Source of the DNA: Atrichornis clamosus | Taxonomy: Eukaryota > Chordata > Aves > Passeriformes > Menuridae | NCBI GenBank assembly: GCA_013400975.1 | Contig: WBMZ01011599.1 | Span: 1-64,000, forward strand | Direction of reading: 5' to 3' | DNA length: 64,000 nt | Shown: positions 50,480 to 61,558 of the stretch, one piece after another | How positions within the stretch are numbered: position 1 is the first letter of the stretch | Layout of the letters: each line of letters opens with the position of its first letter | The notes under the pieces: model-generated | Told to the model about the DNA's origin: nothing | Seen by the model: only the letters and a program-made list of their open reading frames with translations | The model's database searches: none | Made by a program: the position numbers and the translations under genes

Positions 50480-50578
50480 TGAGCTTAATAGAGGAGTAAC
50501 TGGATGTAATAGCCTGTGGTGTACTGGAGATTGAGAGCGAGGATCTAATGGTTCTCCTGGCCTTAAACTTTATGAATC
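50480..50578 (+). mobile_element. Deeply diverged CR1-type LINE 3' end (plus strand)
   Basis: The order 'gaggagtaactggatg', 'taatagcctgtggtgtac', 'gaggatctaatggttctcc', 'tggccttaaactttatgaatc' follows the 3' end of older amniote CR1 families (relatives read 'gatgatctaatggtccc', then 'ttctggccttaaactctatg'). These families are common in turtles and crocodilians and survive in birds as fossils. The insertion therefore probably predates modern birds. No tail octamers remain. Confidence 0.72.
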
Positions 50579-53500
50579 CCTTGAAAATTCATGCAGACAG
50601 AATCACAAAATAGAAGGGTTTGCTTTATCTCCTGAGTGCTGCGACTGGTAAAATGTTCTCAGCTCTGCTCCCGACACAAACGGAGAGGCAAACACCAAGT
50701 GAAACTGGCTGGAAAGCAGAAATATTCACATCCCAACATTCTGGTCGTCCTTCTCTGTGAAACCCATCATGACTGACAGAAAACACATTTCAAGAGCATG
50801 GGCCTGTCAGGCTTATTTGTTAATGAGAATATTCATATGAGATTGCTTTCCAAACAGACGTAGTCGGTAAGTGACTGTGTGAAATAAAATGTACTGTGGC
50901 TCTGATGGTCCCATTTGCTGAGCAACACCGCTGGGGCAGCAGCCTTCCCTTTAAGCCTGACATGTTTATTGTCATATCAGCCCTACACCTCTGTGTTTAT
51001 ATACAGTTCTGGGTCATCCTAATTGCATTTCTAGGTCTGGGGTTGAGCATGGAGCTGATGCCAAGCCTATGGTTAATCCATTTCAAATTCTTCTATAACT
51101 ACCCGCTCTGTAGTGTGACCCAGAGGGGGTTCAGTACTTATTACCTGTTGCTGTAAAATAAAATGTGCTTTACTTATAATTCCTTTGTTAAGTAGTCAGG
51201 TTTAAAGCCTTCCATGCATGTATGATCTTGTCCTTCTGAAGTATAAAAACACACCTAATTGGTTTTGCCTCTAAAAATGCAGTACTTTATTTATAATTAT
51301 TTTGGGGAAAGAAAGAGCAAGACTCTGACCAATAGAGGAACATTTCATCCCTCAGAGTGATCCCAGAGATGGGCTCGAAGTTAGAAGTTATTCCATTCAC
51401 CAAATGACCAGCTGTAGAGGGTAGCCCATCTCATCCTTCATAGTTCATAGTTTCCTAAACTTTGTGACGCCTCTAGCATTTTAAGGGTCTGCTGAATTTC
51501 TTAAGCTGCAGTGCCAGCTCTTGAAGTCCACATTGATTTTCCTTAAGTGTCCTCAAATAAAACACATAAAGTAAGCCCGTGTCTGAAATTCATGTTCCTG
51601 CCAGACATCATTCCTATGATATATTGCAACAATACATCAGAGAAAAGCAGCCCCGGTGATCTATTGCGGTAATACTGTACATTCTTGTAGAAGGAATCAA
51701 CAGGAACTCTAAACTGAGAACTTGAACAGCTTTTTGAAGTTGTCTTCAGGCAAAGGTACTAACACCTATTGTGTTTGTCAAAAGATGAAATGTTGAATGT
51801 AACTTTTTGTGGGTTACTGGTACACTGATTGGTGATAAATGTGATTCTGCTTTCTATCTGCAGGAGAGAATTACAAATATTCAAGCTTTTTGCAGAGGTC
51901 TGTAATTAAGGGCTAAATACACACTGATATTGAAAATATGCTTCGCATTTAGGAAGAGAGAAATAATTTTTTAAACTCACTTTCTCTGATGTCATTTGAA
52001 TCAGAAAAGCCCAAGTAAGTGTTACGCATCAAGGCTACAATGAAAACTGGGCCATTAACATCTGAAATTTACAGTGCAATGTAGAAAAGCTTCTGTACCT
52101 ATTCTATTATTCTAGAGGAAAGGAACCTATTATTCACCAGGTACTGCTATGGGCTCAGCAGTGCCAGAAATACTTCTCCTTAGTGATGTTTTCACATGGA
52201 CCTTTTAGACTAAGAATAGGAGTAAGTCTTCCCTTGAAGTCCCCTTTTCTCAATAATTTTACTCTGTAATATCTTTTTTCACTGACCTGAAAAATCTTCA
52301 GAGTCCTCCCAGTTTGCCTCTGGTGCTGACATCCACCGAGCTTTGGGAGGTGGTTGGTTCCTGTTGTGATTCCTTGTGTTGTGGCTGTGGCCCTTTCAGT
52401 TGGCACTCTCAGATGCTTGTAACTAACCGAGAGTAAATTTAAATTTCACTAAATTCACACAGCCTCGACCTTGTGTCTTCAAACGGTGTTTCTGCTTTAT
52501 TAGAAATCCAAATATTGCTGCTATATGCTGAACTTTCTCACAGCAAACAAACATTTCTCATCATACCCCCACACTGGGGTCAGTACTGATGGTTGTGCTG
52601 CCTGAACAGTTGGGTCAGTATGGTATCAGCTGTGGCTTTGTTCCAGAAGGCCAAAAGCTCATTTTTAGCCTCTGCCTCCACTTAGTAAATAACTGATTAT
52701 CCTGAATCACCTACAAAACTTAAATTTCCTTTTGAGGCATCTTTGATATGGACAGATTTTCTACAATTTGCTTTCCATCTGGAGCTCAGCTCTGTTTCCT
52801 TCAAGCCAAAAATGTGATTATTGGTGCTCCACATCCCAGGTACTTGCTCTGGCATGCAGTTTTGTAAAAGGTATCTCTTCTGAATTTTGACCAGAAGTTG
52901 TATGATGGAGCCAAGAAATTTCTGGATACAAGCTTGGTCAAAACTCGTACACTTTCATATGGTTCTGAATTGTTCAAACAGGCCTTTTTTAGAGAAAATG
53001 TGCTGCTAGTGATGTTTAATGACATTTTAGCCTCTGTGCTTTGGATTATTTGGCCTGCCAGCACAGCCATATTGCACTGAAAATGTGTGAAGCTGGGAAT
53101 GAGATCAAGGGAAACCTCTTGGTCTGGTCTCTCCGTATCTCCACAGTCAACTTTCCTGTGTCCTGATATTTTTTTGTTTCCTACCTATCAGATTTCTTCA
53201 TACTCTCTGCTTCTCTTTCAAAGTATAAAGGAGAAAAATAAAAAAGAGGAAAGCCTATTTTTTAAAAGAAAATAACTTAGAAGGTAGTAGTCTTTTTTGG
53301 TTTTCTTTATTTCTTTTTTGCTGGACAGTCTCCTTGCCTGGCTCTCTTCCACCTCTCTGTCCATTTTAACACAAAATGTTGCACAATCTCTTAAGGTTCA
53401 GACCAATTATTTCTATTGAGAGAAGGATATGTACTTCTTTATTTAGTGTGTGTAATACAGTATGTAAACTGAATGCATGAAGCAGCTGAAAAATAGCTGA

Positions 53501-55290
53501 ATATAACTGCCACAGGAATATAGATATCTGAAGGTGTGGAAGTGACCTAAGAGGCTCGCTACTGTTGTAGCCAGAAATGTTAAAACTGATGACAGTTATT
53601 TTCTGTGAGACAGCCTATCTGCCAGCTTGAAATTAACTTCAAGATTTTAATAAGCCTACAGCAGTGAGGTCAGGCAGGTGCCACAGCCTCTGCTGTAGCA
53701 ATTGCAAAATCAGGAAGAGTCAGTTTGTCATTTCATGAGGGCAGACTGGCTGGCATCCATCTTGACTGGCATCTGATGGAGGAAGATTCGACTTCTTCCA
53801 GTTGCCACCCAGTTTCCTACGCATTACATTTCTCTGATGAGTGGATGATGTTCTGATGCTCTCTGAGGAACCATAGCAGGTTTGTCATGGGAAAATTTAC
53901 CCATGTGTGGTCTGTGTTCCTTGGCCTCCATTGGCTGATCTCGGAACAAGCTGAGACGTATTTGCTTGCAGGAGTATTTGATTTGCAATGTGATTGCTCT
54001 TGAAAACAAGAAAGTTTTAAACCCAAGGCTCCTTTTTGCATTACATGAACTATCAGGTCTGCTGTCAGCAGCAGTGGTCACTGGAGCTAGGCCAGCTCCC
54101 AGAACAAGCATGGTCACATAACTGCCTGTGAGCAGGAGAGGAGGGCAGCAGGAAATCTTGCAAGGAACCTTCTCCCTTTAATCTATTTTTCCTATCCCTT
54201 TTTCTGGCTTAACACCTGGATGTGGCCCTGAGACTACCTTGCTGGGTCATATCAGTAAACATGGATCAGTTTCTCTTACCCACACTTGGGTTTCTGTAAG
54301 CTCCTTACTTACATGATTCTTGATAGAAGAGAGAGAATTTTTGTGTAATTCATTCTTTAGTGGCTTCTCTCTCTGATGAAGGTCTTACTTTGTATGGGTA
54401 AAAAGGACAGAGGTAAGCAAATGCACATGCAGAAACTCTACTATGTAAGATATTAGCTGTTTCTTACACCTGCCTGCTCTGAACAGGTTGTGTGCTTGTG
54501 GTGATTTTGCCTTTTCATCCAGATCTATATTGTTTGAAAGTACTTCAAAATTAGCATTTTTAGAAGAATATTTCAGATCAGAAAGATTTTAGATTAAAGC
54601 CTACAGGCAAAACCTTTGTTCATTTTTGCTTCAGGACCTAGGTAAAAATGGAGCCTCACCATAATAGCAATTATGGGTGGTTATTACTCTTGATTAAAAT
54701 TAAATTAATCTGCAGTTGTCAACTAAAAAGATTAAATCATCACATAAAAACTGTCAGCCTTTCATTTTAAACATCTGCTAGATAAGCATGACAGTAACAC
54801 TGATGTGGAGTATTTGCCAGATACCTCATCAACAACCACCTTTGTCTCATCAGATAATTGAGACAATATGGTCTGAAGTGAATCATATTTCAAATATGAC
54901 TGTATCTCACACACTATACTGAGCTTAGAAGTCTTCCTTCAGATGTAAACAAATCCAATATTTTAGGATTATTTAATTATCCAGATATAGTGTTCTCTTG
55001 TGACGAGTTGAAAGTATTTTTGGATAATATTCGTATCCGATGTATTGATGGTCGGGATCTAAAGGATTTATCTGGCTGCTCTTTTCTTTTCCTGTCCTGG
55101 ATTTTCAGTGTCTGTGAATCTCTACAATCCTACAAATATCAGTACACCAGACTGATTTTGCAGGCTGATATTTTCAAGGGTATTTAGATGTTTACACATT
55201 CCTGAGGACCTCAGACTAACATGAGCCACTACTTGAACTTCTGGATGTGCCTCCTCTGTGCCGGAGAAGAGGGTTGTATTCTGCTACCAG
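50579..55290. other. Non-coding stretch, no gene seen
   Basis: Frames of 60-97 codons on both strands without domains (for example 50896-51156 plus, hydrophobic; 53824-54117 minus). No repeat family recognised. Confidence 0.55.
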
Positions 55291-55303
55291 GCATAAAAGG
55301 GCC
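55291..55303 (+). promoter_or_regulatory. Isolated TATA-like box
   Basis: gcataaaagggcc has a CATAAAAG core with GC-rich flanks, like a core-promoter TATA box. No downstream exon, CpG island or LTR features accompany it, so a promoter role is doubtful. Confidence 0.15.
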
Positions 55304-58300
55304 ACGCCAGCATATCCAGACACCTGCCTGGAGGACTCTCTAGGCAAAGAGACCTTCTCTGTGTGATGTGCTGTAAGGAAATGCGGTTCCTACACTGTGA
55401 GTGCACTTGGGAGAACTCAGCGTTATGAGAAGAAAAATTCTAATTCTAAGCTATTGTAATATTTACATGTTGATTTTGATCTCTTGAAGCTGCTTGTGAA
55501 GAAGGTCACACACTTTCATGGAGTGTAAAATCTAGAAACTTTTTGATGTACAAAAGTGGAAATAAAAAGTGTCCCAGCTTTAAGTGGCAACTTAATGGTA
55601 ATTTAAACTGAGAAGTAGTCCTCAGCCTTACTGCAGAATCTGTTATGAAAATGTATTATGAAGGCTAGAAATCTCTTATTTGAGGGCAAAAATGCAATGC
55701 AAAAACACAGTTTCTGTTTCGACTGTGAATATTTAAACCCAGGCATGTCAGTCACTAGAGGTGGGAGTGATCTCTGCAGCCCAGTGCTCACCTCACTAGA
55801 GATGTATTCTCCTAACGAATTGCTCCCAGTGCTGCTCCCTACACCAGGTGCTTCTTAAAACTGAGTCTTTATTCAGAAATATCTTGCCTACCATCACTGG
55901 ACTTATAACTCATGCTAAATTCACATCTCAGCTAAGGCTGCTGGGTAATAAATATATGAATATCAGGACAAAGTTAGAAATGCAGTGCATTTAGCTGGAA
56001 AACAATTGGTACTGTAGCTCTGACAAATGTAAGAAACTTAATTAGCTTTTCAATAAAATAGTTTTTAAAACTCAATACAGCACTGGCTTCTTTGCTTATT
56101 ACCAACACGCAATGAAAGCACAAAGGAAAATAATTTAAGACACTGAGCAACCATAGAAGATCCTGCACTCCAGCATTGAGCTCCATTGTCAGTGCTCAGC
56201 AAGAACTGACTGTTCTCCTCAGTCAGCAAGATGGAGGTCAAGTGGAAATGGCACTCCTGGGTGGTTTCTGAAAGCAATTTGCTATTTCTATTGCTTCCAA
56301 GGTTTCACATTCTGTCTGCTGTTCTTTGTTTAAGAGATCAAATCTATAACAAACAATATTTTAAATTAAAATTTTGGAAAAAAGTAATCCAGGGCAGCAG
56401 AAGGAATAATTTTATTTAATAATTTGATTTATTAAAATTTTGTAAGAAAATATTGGCCCATCTGTTGCAACTCTCTTTTGTAATGTGGAAATCTAGTTAC
56501 CAATACTTATGTGGGAATCTGACACAAAGATATTTACTCAGAGTGAAGAAATCTGATAGCAAACAAATGTCCTTATTTTAGTGCTTGACAGTCAAGTAAA
56601 TGGCTTTTATTAAATGTGTAATGTGATATGTAATGTGATTATTTATTGATGTGCAGAGTGCCTATTCAAACTTCATGGAGTATTGTTATTATTGGTATTG
56701 TTATAATATTTTATTTGCTGTTTTCAGTATGCCTGATATTTAAAGACTTACAAATCTCTTCACTAAAAGATTTGACCTAAACCCAGCCTATAGAGGGGAC
56801 ACAAAGCCTCTGTGATTGCAGCAGTGAGGCAACTCAGATATCCCAGCTCAGCAAGAAAATGTAATCTCTGTCTACGGTTTGCACTTTTTCAATCAACAGA
56901 AATTTCTTAGGATGTTGGATTTTTAGGATTTTGTTCCATCATCTTGGGAAAAAAGTAATATAACTGACTTTTCTCTGCTCCTTCTTGAATTGGAAAATAG
57001 CACAAATAAAAAGTGGGAGGGTTTGGGTGAGATACTTTTTGTTGTGGAACTAATCTCTCAGATGATGAGTACTGACCCTTCCATCTTCTAACTTACATGG
57101 GATGACCATTCTGTCTGATCCTGAGCTTCCCCTGCATGTTTCAGGGCTGCTGACATGCTTGATTTCCGTCTCTTGCCTAGGATTATTGGTCTAGGATTCA
57201 CCCTCAGTTGTTATCTTACCCTTTCCATATTGAAAAAAAATTACTCCCAATGGACTAGGAGTCCAGTGGACTTCCAGTGGCCTATTTTCATCTTTTCCCT
57301 GTTAGTGTCTGCTCCCTGGACTGTTATGTGTCTCATACCTCTTGGCTGTCTGCAGACTGGGATGTGCAATTTGTACAGGAGGGAAGGTTCACCACTCCTG
57401 GTTTCACACACAGCTATGTGGAACCTAAATTACTTCATTTTAAAAGCTCAGAATTAGGTGTTATAGGTTTTTTTTGCAGCTGAAACTCTCATATCTCAAT
57501 TTTCAACCCATGCAGACATTGCTTTATATTATTTATGCTTTCAAAAGAGAAAGTTAAAATCATTCTGTTCTCCTTAAATGAAAGTGTAAGTTGAAGCACT
57601 GCCTTCTGCATTAACTGGAAGTGCACATGATTCCATCTGGATCACCAGATGGGGTTTTTTTCAGTTTAGTTCAAAGGTTAATATTTGTCCTAGTCTCTCT
57701 GACAATTGGCTTTATTAGGTTACCTGTTGCAGATCCTTACACATGAGGGAAAAAAAAACCAAAAAAGGAGCACAAGAATTGCTTCTGTGTCTACAGACTC
57801 TCTCCAGTGGAGAAGAATCTTTCTTGCTCTTACCCACAGAGGTGGTGTAGAACACTCCATATGTTTAATCCCATCTCTCAGTTCTTCCTGATGTATATGT
57901 TTCATGAATTTTGTTGCTGCTTTCCAAGGAAAGAGAGCATCTTGCTGAATATGTTTTGACACATTCCAGGTCTCTCCTATCTGTCCTCACAGTGATATCA
58001 AATATGCTACTTAAAAAAACTTACGGGCTTCACCAGCGTAAGGCCAATGTGTCTATTAAAACGTTCTTTGCAATATGAGAGCTAAAGAAATGCAGTTATT
58101 TCCAATATGAAATTATCTTTACTACTGGAGTGAAGTGCACTTTCAAAGCAGGGAGAAAATGGCCAGAAGAGATACAATCTCTTAAACTGTTTAAAATTAA
58201 CATATTGTACTAAACCAAAATTAGGCATAATTGTAGCACTTAATGTAACCTGTCAAGAGATGTTTTAATGAGCTCTGTTCAAATACTCCTGCCAAAGAAT

Positions 58301-59856
58301 GAGATTTTTTTTTCTGTTCTATTTCAAAATGTAATTTCAAGCCTTGAAATATTATCTTTGAATGCTGGAAATATGAAGTGTGATGTTTGCAAGGACAATA
58401 GTCCCCTTATTTTGGCCTAATATGGTCACATCTTTTTCTTCATGGGGACAGATTCTAAGCCAACAAAATAATTTACAAATGCTTTGTAAAAGAGAAAAAG
58501 TGTTTTCACTTTTCTTAACTTTTGCTGTAAATAATCCTAAATATTTAATCATACTTGAGGTGGTAAACCCAACAGATTTTGAAATACTAATTATTTAATA
58601 GCTTCTTTTTTGACAGGGTAGTAAGTACATAAAATTCTATTAAAATCTGGATAAAATGCTTGGACAAGTACTCCATTGATCTATTTTTATTATGAAAGCT
58701 TAATTAGTGCAAAAAACAAGACAGAATAATAAATTACTTAAAATGTATTTTTCAGCTAGTAATTAAAATTAATCTGGTTAACACAGACCATGGTTTTCTT
58801 ATTTACTGTGTCTGACTTATTTTTCTCTGAATAATTACAGGTAGCTCCTTGCTAGATCTGTACTTGTCACTGCACACCTTGTTCCTCTACTGGTCTGTGC
58901 ATAAGCACCCCTGATCAAACAGTTCTGCTTAATTCTGTATTTCAAATGTACTTTAAAAATCATTGTACAGGGGTTTCTTTAGTGTTGAACAATTTGCACA
59001 GTCAAACTTTACAGTCTATTTTTTCATCATGAGCATAACCTATAGGATGATTTTTACCTCGAACACCAACTTGGTCTTGGGGATAAACAGAAAAGAACCA
59101 TAGCAAGGTTTTTGTGAGGATTAAATGAAATTTATCTCTTTTCTGTTGCAGGTTGCATATCTGTACAAATGAATCTGCAATACAGTGGAAAGAAAAGAAA
59201 TGCTGTAGTGCAAACACCAGCACTCCTTTGAAAAGCATTACAGCAGAAGAGAACTATATGAGATTCAAATTGAGTGGACCAGTGGTGAACTCCCTCGTGC
59301 AAACGAAGTCAGTGAAACTGCATAAGGTCAAATAGAAGAATCCATTTAGGAGGTTATTTAATTAAAGTTTCATCACTGAGGTCCGCAAGTTTTGGTAAAT
59401 AATAAGGAAAGTTATGCACTCTCAGGAGTGCAACACACACCTTCAGCAGTCAACTTTACAGTAGAAACAATCTCCACACAAATTACTTTCTAGATATCAT
59501 TAGGAGAATATTGGATGGTACATTTATTATTCTGTGGGAGTCTTCATATCTCCAAGGACAGGAGCTCTTGCTAAACAGTGGATATTTATGTGGAAACAAT
59601 CCAATATATCTAACAGTCAGGAGATTTTGTGCTGTAGTTACCTAAGATTTCTCTCTTAAGAGCCAGTCTAATGCTCAAACACTTTGGTGGGTTTGTTTCT
59701 CAAATAAAGGTATGCCCAACAAATAATGCAAGTATTTCTGGGCTGCAGTGTTTGTATATTTATTACAAAGGTAAAGTTGAGAAATTACTAAAGTACTATA
59801 TTTCTAGTTAGAAAGCCTTTAGCTGAGTCATCTGCTCCGTACTCTATCACAGGTGC
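55304..59856. other. Non-coding stretch, no gene seen
   Basis: No recognisable gene. 56690-56720 is AT-rich simple sequence. A frame at 59153-59335 follows a good splice-acceptor-like pyrimidine tract and AG at 59151, but has no recognisable homology. Confidence 0.5.
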
Positions 59857-60040
59857 ATCAAAGGCTTTTTCAGCATCAAAGAATATGGCTGCAGTAATTT
59901 TTTTACACTGTGTTCTTTGATGTCTCTGCTAGATTTTGATATTTTCACTGGCTGACACTTTCCATCAAAAAACAACCTGACACTTTCCATCAAAAAAGGA
60001 TGGGTGATGGATTTTCAAAGACCTTTTGCTTTCCTTATAC
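59857..60040 (-). mobile_element. L1-type LINE reverse transcriptase remnant (minus strand)
   Basis: On minus, 59892-59857 reads AAIFFDAEKAFD. The motif D-A-E-K-A-F-D is the reverse transcriptase block holding the first catalytic aspartate in L1/Tx1-clade LINEs; CR1 has D-F-S-K-A-F-D there and RTE D-F-K-x-A-F-D. Upstream on minus, frames broken by a stop give KRSLKIHHPS (about 60030-60001) and SASENIKI (about 59954-59931), in the places where L1 proteins have the 'RL..(I)IHP' and '(S)(D/E)NIR' blocks. A stop follows at about 59930-59928. The frame is lost after KAFD, and a 25-bp tandem duplication disrupts the middle. It is a dead fragment with no recognisable 5' or 3' part. Confidence 0.65.
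59952..59999. repeat. 25-bp tandem duplication
   Basis: ctgacactttccatcaaaaa occurs at 59952 and again at 59977, head to tail. It sits inside the L1-type remnant and shifts its frame. Confidence 0.9.
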
Positions 60041-61065
60041 CTTTGCAGATGGATAATCCTGCAGAAGTTTACTCAAAATACATTATGACCACAGTCAGAA
60101 GTGGTTATTGGAGTGGTCATTAGGGATCTTCTGATCTTCAGCTGTTCAGATCATTACAGTTACTATCTACACAGTTACATGAAAACACGGAGAAAGGTTT
60201 CTGTTATTTTTTATAGTTTTTAATATTTAAAAATGGAAGTTCAGTGTTAGCAGTGTAATTCATTAGCTTTGTATGGTCGTGCAGTTTGGTGTGCACAGGC
60301 ACACTCATTACATGGCCTGATGGGTGTTCCCTTTCGAATGGACTTCTGTCCATCATGAACCAGATCATTTTCTCTAGCCAGATACAGTCAAACATACCAA
60401 GGGTTGGAATACTAAGTGATTAGATGAATCAGCGTTAACAGAAATGAAGAAAGATATATCAGACTTATTCCCAGTTCAGGGGGAATTTCCATCGGAAAAA
60501 TGTTTTAGAATTAACATTTAGAAAGGTGGATCAGAATAAAATGGGGGAAAGTAATAGCACATTCAGCCTTGCATTTAGACATCTGCTATCAGACTCCTTA
60601 AGAACTCTGAGAAGGGCTCTCAGGTTTCCTAAAATAAATATTTAAAATAAGCTTCCAGAAAGTGAAAAGGTGTTAGCTGGTGATGAGAAAAAAGTGAGTT
60701 TGCTGGTTTTATGTCCCTACAGAAGAAATGGCATGAGATCTGAGAATATAAAATAAGTGTTATCAAGGAACAAAACTGTAAACTTCAAAAACTTTCTAAA
60801 ATTATCAGAGTTTTTCAGAATGTTTGAAAAGTGATCATGTGTTTAAATTATCATACTAAAAATGCAGGAGGAAAAAGCAGAAATGTCTGAAATTCGTGTA
60901 AGAAAGCATTACAGAGCTTAAGGTTGATATGCTTGATCTCTGCACCTAAAACTTCTATGATTTGATTCTGTAAATTTTTCTCTCTAATCAGCTGACAGGA
61001 AGCATTGCCAGGCCAGGGAACTTGTGAGGTGGAATCTGAGCTGTTTGCTGACTTGGGAAAGAGGA
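60041..61065. other. Non-coding stretch, no gene seen
   Basis: Nothing recognised. The first 100-150 bases may be further, unrecognisable L1-type sequence. Confidence 0.55.
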
Positions 61066-61558
61066 AACATAGAATAGAGTCCTTGAAGAATTTATGTTAG
61101 GAAAGATGTTTAAGGTCATCGAGTCCAACCATTAACTCAACACTGCCAAACCCACCACTAAACCATGTCCCCAAGTGCCACGTCTGCACATCTTTTAAAT
61201 ACCTCCGGGGATATGACTCTGCCACTTCCCTGGGCACCCTGTCCCAGTGCTTGACAACCCTTTCAGCAGAGAATTTTTTTCTAATGACCTATCAAAACCT
61301 CCTCTGGTGTAGCTTGAGGCCATTTCTTCTTGTCCTGCTGCTTGTTACTTGGGAAGAAAGGACGACCCCGCATCTGGCTCCAAGTTCCTTTCATGCATTT
61401 GTAGAGCAGAGCTCCCCCCTGAGCTTCCTCTTCTCCAGCTGCCTCAGCTGCTCCTCACGGGACTTGTGCTCCAGGCCCTTCCCCAGCTCCATTGCCCTTA
61501 CCTGGACACACTCCAGCACCTCAATGTCTTTGTTGCAGTGAGTGGCCCAAAACTGAAC
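61066..61558 (-). mobile_element. CR1 LINE 3' portion (minus strand)
   Basis: On plus it begins with the CR1 tail (catagaata) and 'ggtcatcgagtccaacc', then 'ccaccactaaaccatgtcc', 'ccctgtcccagtgcttgac', 'cttgaggccatttcttcttg', 'ctccagctgcctcagctgct' and 'aatgtctttgttgcagtgag', ending at 'ggcccaaaactgaacag'. This is the standard order of the last ~500 bp of avian CR1 in reverse complement. A short internal stretch after 'cttctccag' appears deleted compared with usual copies. It is truncated at its 5' end (61558), as most CR1 copies are. Open frames within it on both strands (61251-61541, 61349-61738, 61391-61615) are products of the repeat, not genes. Confidence 0.95.

Noticed and set aside
55291..55303. 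Gene promoter at a TATA-like box
   Set aside because: No exon, CpG enrichment or LTR context follows; listed only as a weak motif.
59140..59366. Possible terminal exon: pyrimidine tract and AG at 59151, open frame to 59338, ATTAAA near 59361
   Set aside because: The protein is not recognisable, there is no partner exon, and such acceptor-like strings are common; kept only as a low-priority RNA-seq check.
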